Source: Pyxidicoccus trucidator
GTDB taxonomy: Bacteria; Myxococcota; Myxococcia; Myxococcales; Myxococcaceae
Assembly: GCF_010894435.1 (NCBI RefSeq)
Contig: NZ_JAAIXZ010000018.1
Location: forward strand, 175,879-239,878
Direction: 5' to 3'
Length of the DNA stretch: 64,000 bases
The translations under genes and the position numbers were made by a program. Positions 1 to 8,687 of the stretch are shown here, in pieces (positions within the stretch are counted from its first letter, which is position 1; each line of letters begins with the position of its first letter). Below the pieces are notes generated by a model that had not been told where the DNA came from, made no database searches, and saw only the letters and a list, made by a program, of their open reading frames with translations.

Positions 1-1229
1 GGGAAGACGCGGAGGCCCCGCTGGAAGAGGCCGTGACCTCGGCGCGGGCCGCGCTGGCGCTCGCGCCCGGACGTCCGGAGGCCCGGCTGGAGCTGGGGCT
101 GAGCCTCTGGCAACGCGCGCGCTACCAGTTGGGACGCAGCGAGGACCCGCGCGAGGCCCTCCAGCAGGCGGCCGAGGCGTTCGAGAGCATCGACCCCGGG
201 GAGCGCGACTACCACTTCCACGCCAACCTCGGCCTCGTCTTCAAGCTCCGGGCGGACCATGAGGACCAGACGGGCGGAGACTCGTTGCCGTACCGGGACC
301 GCTCCATCGCCGCCTACCGCGCGGCGCTCCAGCTCGACGCGCGCGTGCCGGATGCGTTCATCAACCTGGGCGCCGCGTACCTGCGGCGGGCCTCCCACCC
401 GCGAGGTGGAGCCGAGGAAGACCTGGGCCGGGCCGCGGAGGCGCTCGCCAGGGCGCGAACGCTCAATCCCGGTCAGCTCGTGCCGTACTTCTACGAGGGG
501 CAGGTCTTCGAGGAGCTGGCCCGGAGGAAGCGCGCGCGCGGCGGAGACGCACGGCCGGACCTGGAGCGCGCTCTCTCGCTCTATCAGCAGGGCATTGCCA
601 TCAATCCCTCGCTCGCACCGCTCCACTTCGGCGTGGGGGCCATCCACATCGCCCAGGCGCGCGAGGTGAAGGAGCGCGGCGAATCACCCTTCCCGTTGCT
701 CGACCAGGCCCAGGCCGCCTACGTGCGGGGCCTCGCCCTGGCACCGAAGGGCGGCCTGGGCGACAACAACCTGGGCGAGGTCCACGCCTGGCGCGCCCGC
801 TACCGGCGCGAGCTGGGCGAGGACCCGGGCCCCAGCGTCCGGGCGGCCGTCGAGTCCTACCAGCGGGCCATCCAGCGGCTCCCCCGGCACGCGGTGCCCC
901 AGGCCAACCTGGGCCGGGTGCTCCACACGCTGGCGGCATACCAACTGGAGCATGGAAGGGACCCGGGCCCGGAGCTGTCCCGCTCCGAGGCGGCCCTGCG
1001 TGGCGCGCTGGCGCTCAACCCGCGCGAGGCCCAGGCCTGGCGCTACCTGGGAGAGGTGCACGACGTGCGCGCCCGCTGGCTCGGACGTCGGGGGCAGCCC
1101 CCCGACGCGGAGCTCGACGCGGCGGAGCGCGCCTTCGAGAAGGCGCTGGAGCTGGCGCCGGACGACGAGGAACTGCGAGAGCGGCGGAGAGCGCTCAGTC
1201 CTTCGAGACGACCTCTATCTCCCCCTTGA
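1..1229 (+). CDS. TPR-repeat protein, C-terminal part (5' end outside window)
   Basis: The reading frame is open from the first bases of the window, so the N-terminus is missing. What remains is about 409 residues of tandem helical repeats of TPR type, with recurrent A-x-A-L-x-L-x-P endings and motifs such as AFINLGAAYLRRA and AWRYLGEVHDVRA at roughly 35-45 residue spacing. TPR arrays bind other proteins. In myxobacteria such an array is often the C-terminal half of a Ser/Thr protein kinase, but the kinase part, if any, is outside the window. The last 35 bases overlap the 3' end of the convergent histone-like gene. No signal peptide or catalytic motif is visible in this part. Confidence 0.85.
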   Translation, partial: EDAEAPLEEAVTSARAALALAPGRPEARLELGLSLWQRARYQLGRSEDPREALQQAAEAFESIDPGERDYHFHANLGLVFKLRADHEDQTGGDSLPYRDRSIAAYRAALQLDARVPDAFINLGAAYLRRASHPRGGAEEDLGRAAEALARARTLNPGQLVPYFYEGQVFEELARRKRARGGDARPDLERALSLYQQGIAINPSLAPLHFGVGAIHIAQAREVKERGESPFPLLDQAQAAYVRGLALAPKGGLGDNNLGEVHAWRARYRRELGEDPGPSVRAAVESYQRAIQRLPRHAVPQANLGRVLHTLAAYQLEHGRDPGPELSRSEAALRGALALNPREAQAWRYLGEVHDVRARWLGRRGQPPDAELDAAERAFEKALELAPDDEELRERRRALSPSRRPLSPP

Positions 1230-1731
1230 TGTCGGTATGGGGGTCGCCCTTCCTGGGAGCCTGGATGGGGTACGTGTCCAACTGGGCACCTTTGATGACC
1301 TGCAGCTTGAGCAGGGCCCCCCGCTTCTTCAGGAGCTGCGGCCCCATCAGGCCGAAACACTCGGGCACTTGCACCGGCACATTCTTGTCATCACGTCCCG
1401 ACGTCAGATGGACCCACTGGCCCCTTCGGACGATGACGTTCTCGGGCTCGAAGCGGTCCTCGTGCACGGTGAGCACCTTGGGGAGATTGCGGGGACGACG
1501 AGGCGCACGCGCCTTCTTCTTCGCCGAAGCCCGCTTCGCCGGAGCCCGCTTCGCCGGAGCCTTACGCGCAGCCTTCTTCGCCGGAGCCTTCTTCGCCGAC
1601 GCCTTTCGAGCGGCCTTCTTCGCGGGTGCCCTCTTCGCCGGCGCCTTTCGAGCGGCCTTCTTCGCGGGCCCCTTCTTCGTCGGAGACTTCTTCGCCGGAG
1701 CCTTGCGCGCGGCCTTCTTCTTCGTCGCCAT
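1195..1731 (-). CDS. Histone H1-like Lys/Ala-rich protein with cupredoxin-like C-terminal domain
   Basis: 178 residues. I start it at the ATG at 1731 (MATKKKAARK) because GAGGGG lies just upstream; the open frame extends further, but that part has no RBS. Residues about 2-75 are repeats of the KKAARKAPAK / KKAPAKKA type, as in eukaryotic H1 tails and bacterial H1-like proteins that bind DNA through charge. Residues about 80-178 form a separate, non-repetitive beta-rich domain (FEPENVIVRRGQWVHL ... TDIKGEIEVV) that reads like a cupredoxin or Ig-like sandwich. I do not see a full type-1 copper ligand set. The gene converges on, and overlaps by 35 bp, the TPR gene. It lies downstream of the sigma54 activator on the same strand, 32 bp away. 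A nucleoid role is inference. Confidence 0.8.
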   Translation of the reverse strand: MATKKKAARKAPAKKSPTKKGPAKKAARKAPAKRAPAKKAARKASAKKAPAKKAARKAPAKRAPAKRASAKKKARAPRRPRNLPKVLTVHEDRFEPENVIVRRGQWVHLTSGRDDKNVPVQVPECFGLMGPQLLKKRGALLKLQVIKGAQLDTYPIQAPRKGDPHTDIKGEIEVVSKD

Positions 1732-1763
1732 GGATGTTCCCCTCGTGTTGATGCGAATGAAGA

Positions 1764-3386
1764 CTACCCTGCCCGTGGGGCCTTCGGAGCAATGCCCAGC
1801 TCCTTGAGGCGGCGACTCAGCGCGCGCCGGGAGACCTCGAGCCGACGCACCATGGCCTCCAGGTCGCCCTGGCACTCACGGTGGCAGCGGAGGATTTCCT
1901 CCGGGCTCAGGTCCCCCGCGGTGCGGATGTTCGGGCTGCGGTCCACGAGGTCGTAGACCGAGGGCCGGGGAATGCCGAGCTGGTCCGCCGCGGCCTGGAA
2001 GTCCCACGCGTTGTCCCGCAGCGCTGCAATCAGCTCCGGCTCGGTGATATCCGAGGGCTTGCGCCGCGAAGCGGACTTCGGAGGCGGGGTGACAGGCTCG
2101 GAAGCCTCCGCCACGGTGAAGGCGGGCTCCGGCACGGCGCCGGAGTCCAGCTCCCGCAGCAGCCGGGGCTCGGCGCGCAGGAAGGGCAGGCCGCGACTGC
2201 CGATGATGAGCTGCCGCGTCACGTTGCGGAGCTGGCGGACGTTGCCGGGCCACCCGAAGCGCAGCAGCCGCACCGCCAGCGGCACCGGCAGCCATGGCTC
2301 GGCGCGCGGGTCCTCGGAGTCCAGACGGTGCGCCTCGCCGAGTGTCCGTAGCTCCTCGCGGGCGAAGTGGAGGAAGAGCGGGCCGATGTCCTCACGTCGC
2401 TCGCGGAGCGGCGGCAGGTGGACCTCGTAGCCCGCCAGGCGATGCAGCAGCGGAGCCTTGAAGTGGCCCGCGTCGATTCGCGCCTCCAGGTGGGCATCCG
2501 TCGCGGCAATCAGCCGCACGTCGGTGGCGATGGGCGCGCTGGCTCCCACGGGAAAGACCTCGCCCGTCTCCAGCACGCGCAGCAGCATCACCTGCACCTC
2601 GGGTGGCGCCTCGCCGACTTCGTCCAGGAAGAGGGTGCCCCCATGGGCGGCGCGGAAGTAGCCCTCGCGGTCCCGAGTGGCGCCCGTGTATGCGCCCTTC
2701 TGTGCGCCGAAGAGCTCGGCGGCGGCCAGCTCGCGAGGCAGGGCGCCCAGGTTCACACTGATGAAGGGCCCGTTGCGCCGCTGGCTCTGCTGGTGGATGG
2801 CCTGCGCCACCAGCTCCTTGCCCGTTCCTGTCTCACCCCGGATGAGCACCGGCACGTCCAGGTCGGACACCTGCGCGATGTGTCGGCGCACACGCCGAAG
2901 CGCCACGCCCCCGCCCACCATGCCCAGGGGCTCCGGCTCCGGTTCCAGCTCCACCTCTTCCAGGTGAAGCAGCAGCACGATGCGCTCGGCGAGCTCCAGG
3001 GGAACACCGGCGGCCAGCGCCTCGGGGCCAAGCTCCAGGACGCCCTCCACGGCCTGGCCCACGGACACTGGCGTTCCGTCCGCCTCCACGTGCAGTTGGA
3101 CTCCGCCGTCGCGCCCCTGGGTGAGCCGGAGGGGCTTGCGGCTGAGGAAGGGAGCCGCGAGCGGGAGACCGAGGGCCTTCCCGGGCGGCATGAAGTCCGG
3201 CGCGTTGCGCGACAGGAGCACCTCGCCGCCCGAAGCCAGCGCCTCCAGGAGGAGCCGCTCACCGGCCCGGCCGGGCACGGGGTGGGAGACGATGGTCAGT
3301 GCTGGCACGACGCGGAGCGCCGGCTCGGGGCCGCGCCGTCCGCGACCGGCCAGCGTGGACTCGTCAAGGAAGGTCTTCTGCGTCAT
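1764..3386 (-). CDS. Sigma54-dependent transcriptional activator (bacterial enhancer-binding protein)
   Basis: 540 residues from the ATG at 3386 (MTQKTFLDES). Residues 1-150 are an N-terminal sensory region with FHA-like spacing, but I cannot assign it firmly. Residues 155-385 are the AAA+ sigma54-interaction domain: Walker A GETGTGK at 184-190, the sigma54-contacting loop GAYTGA at 231-236 (the usual form is GAFTGA), and Walker B LFLDE at 252-256. It therefore should remodel sigma54-RNA polymerase by ATP hydrolysis. The C-terminus has Fis-like helix-turn-helix segments (EPELIAALRDNAWDFQAAADQL, then VRRLEVSRRALSRRLKELG). There is no receiver domain with a phospho-Asp, so the signal is not a classical phosphorelay. 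The RBS is weak. Its targets are unknown; the nearest candidate sigma54 promoter in the window is at 8688-8703. Confidence 0.93.
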   Translation of the reverse strand: MTQKTFLDESTLAGRGRRGPEPALRVVPALTIVSHPVPGRAGERLLLEALASGGEVLLSRNAPDFMPPGKALGLPLAAPFLSRKPLRLTQGRDGGVQLHVEADGTPVSVGQAVEGVLELGPEALAAGVPLELAERIVLLLHLEEVELEPEPEPLGMVGGGVALRRVRRHIAQVSDLDVPVLIRGETGTGKELVAQAIHQQSQRRNGPFISVNLGALPRELAAAELFGAQKGAYTGATRDREGYFRAAHGGTLFLDEVGEAPPEVQVMLLRVLETGEVFPVGASAPIATDVRLIAATDAHLEARIDAGHFKAPLLHRLAGYEVHLPPLRERREDIGPLFLHFAREELRTLGEAHRLDSEDPRAEPWLPVPLAVRLLRFGWPGNVRQLRNVTRQLIIGSRGLPFLRAEPRLLRELDSGAVPEPAFTVAEASEPVTPPPKSASRRKPSDITEPELIAALRDNAWDFQAAADQLGIPRPSVYDLVDRSPNIRTAGDLSPEEILRCHRECQGDLEAMVRRLEVSRRALSRRLKELGIAPKAPRAG

Positions 3387-3584
3387 GAAGCCGCCATGTC
3401 CTCTGGAGCGGCCAGACAGTTCACACGCGGCATGGCCCGACTCTAGCGCTTCCGTCAGCAGGAACGGAGCAAGGCCCTCCCCTGCTCCCCTGCTCCGCGG
3501 CACAGCCTCCCTTGAAGGCGGAGTGAAGGGACGACAGCGCTCCTGTTCCCGATAGAATGAACGGGCACCGGCATAAGGAGAGAG

Positions 3585-4670
3585 ATGACCGATACGGACC
3601 TTCTGGGCGAAGCGGAGCGAATCTCAGCGCTGCTGGCGGAGCACGCGGCGAAGCATGACCGCGACACCACCTTTCCCGGGGAGGGGCAGGCCGCCATCGT
3701 CCGCTCCCCGCTGAACACGGCGCTCCTGGAAGGCACCTCCTGGCTGACCTTCGGGCGGGTCCTCGCCATCCTCAGCAGGGGAGATGCCGCCTTCGGGACG
3801 GCCTGGCTCATGCACCAGGGCGCCGGACTGAGCTACCTGGCCCTGATGGACCCCGCGCAGCGGGCCTTCTTCGATGCCGAGTTCCGCCGAGGCACCTGGT
3901 TCGGCAACGCCCTGGGCGAGCCCACCAGCGGCAACCAGTTCCTGATGCCCCAGCAGCAGGCCCGCCAGGTGGAGGGCGGCTGGCGCATCAGCGGCGCCAA
4001 GCGCTTCGTCTCCGGCGGCGAGCAGGCGAAGTACCTCGTCACCGGCGCCCTCTGTGAGGGCCGGCCCTCCTTCTTCATCATCGACAAGGATGACTCCGTC
4101 CGGGTGGAGGAAATCTGGGACCCCATGGGCATGCGGGCCACCCGGAGCCAGCTCCTGCACCTCCAGGACACGCTGCTGCCGGAGTCTCGCAGGCTGGGCT
4201 TCGACCCCACCCAGCCCAACCCCATCTCCCTGGGCCTGCCGTGGATTTCCGTCGGCCTCGCGGAGGCGGCGCTGGGCTTCGCCATCAGCTACGCGAAGGA
4301 GCGCCGGCTGCCCCCGGAGAACCGGCCCCTCGCCGAGCTGCAATGGGTCCAGTTCTCCGTGGCGGACATGAGCATCCGCCTGGAGGCGGCCCGCGCGCTC
4401 GCCATGCGCGCCGCCACGGCCACGGACCAGCGCGCGCCGGACTTCCCCCTCCTCCAGATGCAGGCGAAGGTCGTGGCCAACGAGGCCGCCGTGTCCATCG
4501 CCACCGCGGCCCTGGAGGTATCGGGAGGCTCGGGCTACCTCCGGAGCCGCCCCATTGAACGCTACGTCCGGGATGCCATGAGCGGCCCGCTGATGGCCTG
4601 GTCTCCGGCCGTGGTCAAAGACTTCCTCGGCAAGGCCCTCCTGGGGCTCCAGCAGCCTCCGCCGGGCTGA
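3585..4670 (+). CDS. Acyl-CoA dehydrogenase family flavoprotein
   Basis: 361 residues, ATG at 3585 with AAGGAG six bases upstream. The fold order of the family is visible: an alpha-helical N-domain, a central beta-domain (ALGEPTSGNQFLMP ... GGWRISGAKRFVSGGEQAKYLVTGAL, where the substrate and flavin are usually contacted), and a C-terminal helical bundle (LEAARALAMRAAT ... VANEAAVSIATAALEVSGGSGYLRSRPIERYVRDA). These enzymes use FAD to dehydrogenate acyl-CoA or, in a subgroup, act as flavin-dependent monooxygenases. I cannot tell which. At 361 residues it is slightly short of the usual 380-400. It converges on the LysR gene, with only 18 bp between stops. Confidence 0.88.
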   Translation: MTDTDLLGEAERISALLAEHAAKHDRDTTFPGEGQAAIVRSPLNTALLEGTSWLTFGRVLAILSRGDAAFGTAWLMHQGAGLSYLALMDPAQRAFFDAEFRRGTWFGNALGEPTSGNQFLMPQQQARQVEGGWRISGAKRFVSGGEQAKYLVTGALCEGRPSFFIIDKDDSVRVEEIWDPMGMRATRSQLLHLQDTLLPESRRLGFDPTQPNPISLGLPWISVGLAEAALGFAISYAKERRLPPENRPLAELQWVQFSVADMSIRLEAARALAMRAATATDQRAPDFPLLQMQAKVVANEAAVSIATAALEVSGGSGYLRSRPIERYVRDAMSGPLMAWSPAVVKDFLGKALLGLQQPPPG

Positions 4671-4688
4671 CCTCCTGGCCCGCCCCGC

Positions 4689-5618
4689 TCAGCCCACCGC
4701 GAGCCCGCGCGGGGCCGTGGACTCCAGCGCGGCCAGGAGGCGGAGCGCGGCGTCTCCGACCTCCCGCCGCCAGGCCATGCGCCAGGGCCGCCGGAGCGGT
4801 CCGGACGCGAGCCGCTTCACGACGAGGTCTCCCCGGCCCAGGTGAGGGCTGGCAATCCACTCGGAGAGCACGGCCACACCCATGCCCGCACGCGCCACGT
4901 CCAGGATGGCCTCCGTGAGTGGCAGCCGCTCGAAGCGCAGCCGTGGCCGCTCACGGCCGAACACCTGCGTCATGAACCAGTGCGCCTCCGCCTGGGGGGT
5001 CTGCCCCGTCAGGAGGGTGCTCTCGCGGACATCCTCCCGCGAGAGCGCCTTGCGGGACGCCAGCGGGTGCGCCGCCGACATGACGAAGACAATCTCATCC
5101 GAGAAGATCTGCCGCTCCTCGAACCCCGAGCGCGGGACGGGTGACGTCGTGACGAGCGCGACGTCGAGCTCTCCGGCCACGAGCGCGGGGACCGGCGCCT
5201 GGGTGTGCTCCACCGCCAGGGCCAGCTCCAGCCCCGGCAGGCTCCGGCGAAGAGTCGCGAGCACGGAGGGGAGCCAGTGGTAGGCGGTGTAGCACTCACA
5301 GACGAGGCGGAGGCGAAGGGGCGGAACCCTCGGCGCGCGCACGCGATGCTCCAGGTCCCCCAGCTCGACGAGCAGCCGCGTCGCACCGGAGACGAGCTGC
5401 TGCCCCGCCTCGGTGGGCACGAGCCCGCGAGGTGACCGGTCGAACAGCCGCGTGCCCAGCTTGTCCTCGGCCGCGAGGAGCGCACGGCTCACCGCCGGCT
5501 GCGTCAGGTGCAGCACCGTGGCGGCCTGCGCCGTGGTGCCGGCGGAGGCCAGTGCGAGCACGACGCGCAAGTCCCGGACGTCCAGGCGGGGGGTGGGTGG
5601 AGGGGCTATGTCATCCAT
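4689..5618 (-). CDS. LysR-family transcriptional regulator
   Basis: 309 residues, start ATG at 5618. The N-terminus has the LysR winged helix (DLRVVLALASAGTTAQAATVLHLTQPAVSRALLAAEDKLGTRLFDRSPRGLVPTEAG, about residues 14-70; quoted here only as landmarks LTQPAVSRAL and LFDRS). It is followed by a two-lobed periplasmic-binding-protein-like effector domain from about residue 95 to the end. Such proteins bind T-N11-A dyads and usually control the adjacent divergent gene. Here that gene is the glutathione S-transferase starting 103 bp away, and the gap contains several strong dyads (5633-5666). Confidence 0.95.
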   Translation of the reverse strand: MDDIAPPPTPRLDVRDLRVVLALASAGTTAQAATVLHLTQPAVSRALLAAEDKLGTRLFDRSPRGLVPTEAGQQLVSGATRLLVELGDLEHRVRAPRVPPLRLRLVCECYTAYHWLPSVLATLRRSLPGLELALAVEHTQAPVPALVAGELDVALVTTSPVPRSGFEERQIFSDEIVFVMSAAHPLASRKALSREDVRESTLLTGQTPQAEAHWFMTQVFGRERPRLRFERLPLTEAILDVARAGMGVAVLSEWIASPHLGRGDLVVKRLASGPLRRPWRMAWRREVGDAALRLLAALESTAPRGLAVG

Positions 5619-5632
5619 GCATCGAGTCTATG

Positions 5633-5666
5633 CCAACGATGCGTTGGATGCATTCCCCAGGAATGC
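5633..5666. promoter_or_regulatory. Nested dyads in the LysR/GST intergenic region, likely LysR operator
   Basis: The 103-bp divergent gap holds CCAACG-atg-CGTTGG (5633-5647) and GCATTCC-cca-GGAATGC (5650-5666). A wider ATGCATC / GATGCAT pair (5617-5623 and 5647-5653) begins in the LysR start codon. LysR proteins typically bind two such sites between themselves and a divergent target, so autoregulation plus control of the GST gene is the natural reading. The assignment is inferred from position and symmetry. Confidence 0.6.
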
Positions 5667-5721
5667 GCAGAGTGTCCCCGTTCCCACGAGGGGAATGAGA
5701 CCGACACCCTGGAGTCAATCC

Positions 5722-6360
5722 ATGCAGCTCTACTTCCTGCCCATGGCCTGTTCGCTGGCGACCCGCATCTCCCTCTACGAGGCGGGCGCGGAGGCGACGT
5801 ACATCGAGGTCGACGCGAAGACGAAGCTCACGCGCGACGGAAGGAACTTCCTGGAGGTCAACCCGCTGGGCCTCGTCCCCACCATCCGCACCGGGGATGG
5901 CGAGGTCCTGACGGAGAACGCCGCCATCCTGCAGCACGTGGCCGAGTCCTTCCCCCACGCGCGCCTCGCCCCCACCGACAGCCGGGGCCGGACGCGGCTC
6001 CAGGAGTGGTTGTGCTTCATCGGCACCGAGCTGCACAAGGGGCTCTTCTCGCCACTGCTCGACGCGAAGGCCCCCGAAGGCGCGCGGGCCTATGCGCTGG
6101 AGAAGGGCCAGTCGCGCCTCGCCCACCTGGAGAAGCACCTGACGGGCCGGGAGTTCCTCCTGGACGGCTTCAGCGTCGCCGACGCGTACCTCGTCACCGT
6201 GCTGGGCTGGTGCGTGGCGACCCCCGTTGACCTGAAGAAGTGGCCGGCGCTCAGCGCCTACGTCGCGCGCCTGTGGAAGCGGCCGAGCGTCGCGAAGGCC
6301 CTCTCGGAGGAGCGGGCGCTCTACGCCGAGGAATTGGCGCGGCACAAGGCCAGCGCGTGA
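5722..6360 (+). CDS. Glutathione S-transferase family protein
   Basis: 212 residues. I start it at the ATG at 5722 (MQLYFLPMACSLATR), where the thioredoxin-like N-terminal domain begins; the open frame extends further upstream, into the LysR gene. Residues 1-80 include ACSLATRISLYEAG, with a Cys/Ser at the catalytic position as in the beta class GSTs, then the cis-Pro strand NPLGLVPTI and the glutathione-gamma-glutamyl contact LTENAAIL. The all-helical C-domain includes the N-capping box motif FSVADAYLV. It should conjugate glutathione or a related thiol to electrophiles in the cytoplasm. It is divergent from, and probably regulated by, the LysR gene. Confidence 0.93.
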   Translation: MQLYFLPMACSLATRISLYEAGAEATYIEVDAKTKLTRDGRNFLEVNPLGLVPTIRTGDGEVLTENAAILQHVAESFPHARLAPTDSRGRTRLQEWLCFIGTELHKGLFSPLLDAKAPEGARAYALEKGQSRLAHLEKHLTGREFLLDGFSVADAYLVTVLGWCVATPVDLKKWPALSAYVARLWKRPSVAKALSEERALYAEELARHKASA

Positions 6361-6383
6361 GCACGACTCCTGGCGGCGCGGGA

Positions 6384-6412
6384 GGCCGGACACCCGGAAG
6401 GAGTGTCCGGCC
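6384..6412. terminator. Hairpin after the GST gene
   Basis: A perfect 10-bp stem (GGCCGGACAC / GTGTCCGGCC) with a 9-base loop starts 23 bases after the GST stop. There is no U-run, as is common in high-GC myxobacterial terminators. It lies in the gap between two convergent genes. Confidence 0.65.
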
Positions 6413-6456
6413 CCGCCGTGGCTCACGCCAGGCTGAAGCGGAAGGCCTCGTCGACA

Positions 6457-6491
6457 CCCCGGGCGGCGCCCCGAGACAGGGGCCGCCGGGG
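6457..6491. terminator. GC-rich imperfect hairpin after the CxxCH lipoprotein gene
   Basis: CCCCGGgCGGCgCCCC pairs with GGGGCCGCCGGGG with two bulges. It lies immediately downstream, on the minus strand, of the stop at 6505. Together with the hairpin at 6384-6412 it would insulate the convergent genes. Confidence 0.5.
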
Positions 6492-6504
6492 CGTCACGAC
6501 AGCA

Positions 6505-8325
6505 TCAGTGCACGGCCAGCATCGGCAGCGTGAACGCGCTGCGGATGAGGCAGGACTGGTTCGCCGTGAGGTCCAGGTGCTGCGCACGGTCCCGAATCTC
6601 GAAGAACTGGCGGGACGTCAAGGTGGCGACCGGGTCCGTCACGGTGAAGGGGTTGTTCACGTTGACCATGCCCGCGTTGAGGAAGCCGGAGAGGCCGCCG
6701 AACTGATTGATGTGGGTGAAGTTGTTGGTCCCCGCCTCACGCCCGTGGCAGCCGTCGCAGGTGTTGAGCGAGACCTTGTGCCGCGCGTTGTTGTTGAGGA
6801 TGCCCGTGGCCCGCCAGAAGGCGTTCGCCGGCGAGGGAATCTCGGGCCGCGCGCCGAGGAAGTTCGTGCTGATGATGGGGAAGGTCAGCGGAACGCCATA
6901 GCTGTTGGCGAGGATGGCCGCCTGGTTGGTGTTCACGAAGTCGCGGAAGATGGTGGTGTTGTTGCGCGAGGCGCCCGGCGTCAGCACCGTCGTGTTCCCC
7001 GCTAGGAAGTTCGGCGTCGGGCCCGAGGCGGAGAGAGTGAACTCCCTCAGCTGCCACGGAACGGTGATGAGCATGTTCTCGTTCGTGCGGATCTGGTTGA
7101 TGGCGCTGCCGTTCGCCTTCGTGGGCGCCGCGTTGGCCACCACCACCTGCTGCGTGAGCGCCTGGAGCGAGGCGTTGTACGCGGCGCTGCCCAGGACGAC
7201 GCCCGTGTTCGACAGGGCCTGCCACTGCTGCGCCCAGGTCTTCACATCCGTGCACGCCGTCTTGGGCACGCCGAACTCGAAGATGACCAGGAAGGGGCCG
7301 ATGGCGCAGCCGGAGCTCTTGTCAGCCGCGGCGAAGACGAAGCGCAGCTCACCACCGCTGGAGCCGCGACCGCTGTAACCCACCGGGCCCGTGCCCTTGC
7401 CCAGGTCCAGTCGGTTGACGATGGCCACCAGCTTGAACGGCGACTTCGTCATGTCCAGCTGCCCGCCAATCCGCGGCCACGGATTGAGGATCTTGGTGTT
7501 CATGGCCGTACGCGCCGGAACGCTCCAGGAGTTGATGACCTGGGCGGAGTTCCACTGGTTCAGCCACTGCTCGGTGAAGTTCGCCGGGGTGATGCCGGTG
7601 GCCGCGGTGTTGGCCATCTGGGTCATCAGGTGGTTGAACGTCCACACGCCGCTCGCGTTACCCGTGTTCGTGCAGGGGTTGTACGTGCGCGTCGGGTCAT
7701 TGACGACGTTGGTGTGGGTGATGAGCAGCGACTGGGCCGGCTTGACGGCCGTGGTGATGCCCACGGGGAAGATGGGGATGGAGATGCCGGGACGGAAGAT
7801 GTCCGAGGACAGGGCCGTCACCGCGCGCTCAGCGACAATTTCGCGGTTGTTGAAGGTGGCGAACGTGAGCCGCTCGTTGGGGTTGTCCTTCTCGAAGGAG
7901 AGGATGCGCTCCTGCGTCTTCTTGTGCGATTCGAAGTCGACGTTCGCGATGGCGGAGAAGATGAGGTCGCCCGCCTTCTCGTCGCCGTTGTTGCCGTCGT
8001 CACGCAGGGTGACCAGCGCGCCGGTGTCGTCCTCCAGGGGGAACTCCCGGTGGATCTGCTCCTGACCCTTCACGAGCCGGGCCTTCAGGAGGCTCTTCGT
8101 CTTGTTGCTCAGGACCCCGTCGAGCGGGACGGCGTCGAGCGACTCAATCTGCACCGCGGGAAGGCCCGAGGGCTCCTGCGGCTCCGCGGTAGCCGACTGC
8201 TGCTGGTCCTGCACGGGGGCGGAGGGGTCCATCGACCCTTCTCCACCGCAGCCCGCCAGCAGGGATACGGCGACGACTCCGGACCACGTCAGGCCCAGAA
8301 ACTTCTTGGATGACCACTGCGCCAT
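6505..8325 (-). CDS. Large secreted lipoprotein with one CxxCH motif
   Basis: 606 residues. Start ATG at 8325 (MAQWSSKKFL), chosen because GAGGAG precedes it and a lipoprotein signal follows: a hydrophobic segment ending in the lipobox LLAGC, with the acylated Cys at residue 26. After a low-complexity linker rich in Gln/Pro comes a region (LLKARLVKG ... LRDDGNNGDEKAGDLIFSA) resembling the choice-of-anchor X type beta domains of myxobacterial surface proteins. The rest is a Thr/Asn-rich domain. Near the C-terminus NTCDGCHGREAG carries a single c-type heme-attachment motif. One CxxCH alone does not prove a cytochrome. Expected location is the outer membrane or surface; the function is unknown. 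Confidence 0.8.
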   Translation of the reverse strand: MAQWSSKKFLGLTWSGVVAVSLLAGCGGEGSMDPSAPVQDQQQSATAEPQEPSGLPAVQIESLDAVPLDGVLSNKTKSLLKARLVKGQEQIHREFPLEDDTGALVTLRDDGNNGDEKAGDLIFSAIANVDFESHKKTQERILSFEKDNPNERLTFATFNNREIVAERAVTALSSDIFRPGISIPIFPVGITTAVKPAQSLLITHTNVVNDPTRTYNPCTNTGNASGVWTFNHLMTQMANTAATGITPANFTEQWLNQWNSAQVINSWSVPARTAMNTKILNPWPRIGGQLDMTKSPFKLVAIVNRLDLGKGTGPVGYSGRGSSGGELRFVFAAADKSSGCAIGPFLVIFEFGVPKTACTDVKTWAQQWQALSNTGVVLGSAAYNASLQALTQQVVVANAAPTKANGSAINQIRTNENMLITVPWQLREFTLSASGPTPNFLAGNTTVLTPGASRNNTTIFRDFVNTNQAAILANSYGVPLTFPIISTNFLGARPEIPSPANAFWRATGILNNNARHKVSLNTCDGCHGREAGTNNFTHINQFGGLSGFLNAGMVNVNNPFTVTDPVATLTSRQFFEIRDRAQHLDLTANQSCLIRSAFTLPMLAVH

Positions 8326-8593
8326 GGATGACTCCTCGGGGGTGTACAACCCCGGAGGAAGCTGCACCGGACGGGCCAGGGCCGAGGAAATCGGGCTTCA
8401 GACACAATCCGGGACCGCGCACCCCGCGCGAGTAGCGTGGGATGTCACAAAATGCCTGGATTTGTAGCATCGGACGCTACAGCCCCATGCACTGGAAGCG
8501 CCGGGTCGGCGTCGCAACCGCCGCCAGCGACGCGCATTCCCGAACCGCGCGGCGGGTGAAACAACACCCGGCCCCGGCCTCCGGGCCCACTCG

Positions 8594-8628
8594 CCGACAC
8601 GGGCCCGACATGTCGCCCGACGTGTCGG
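8594..8628. promoter_or_regulatory. Dyad CCGACACG...CGTGTCGG around a central CGACATGTCG, candidate enhancer site
   Basis: Outer 8-bp arms at 8594-8601 and 8621-8628 flank a perfect 10-bp palindrome at 8606-8615. The motif GACA/TGTC therefore appears four times. It sits about 75-95 bp upstream of the -24 element of the putative sigma54 promoter, the usual place for an enhancer-binding-protein site. Binding partner unknown. Confidence 0.5.
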
Positions 8629-8687
8629 AAGCGTGAGACATCCCTGTGATTTCAATGGGTTGCCTCGGGAGCAAGGCCACCTAGACG

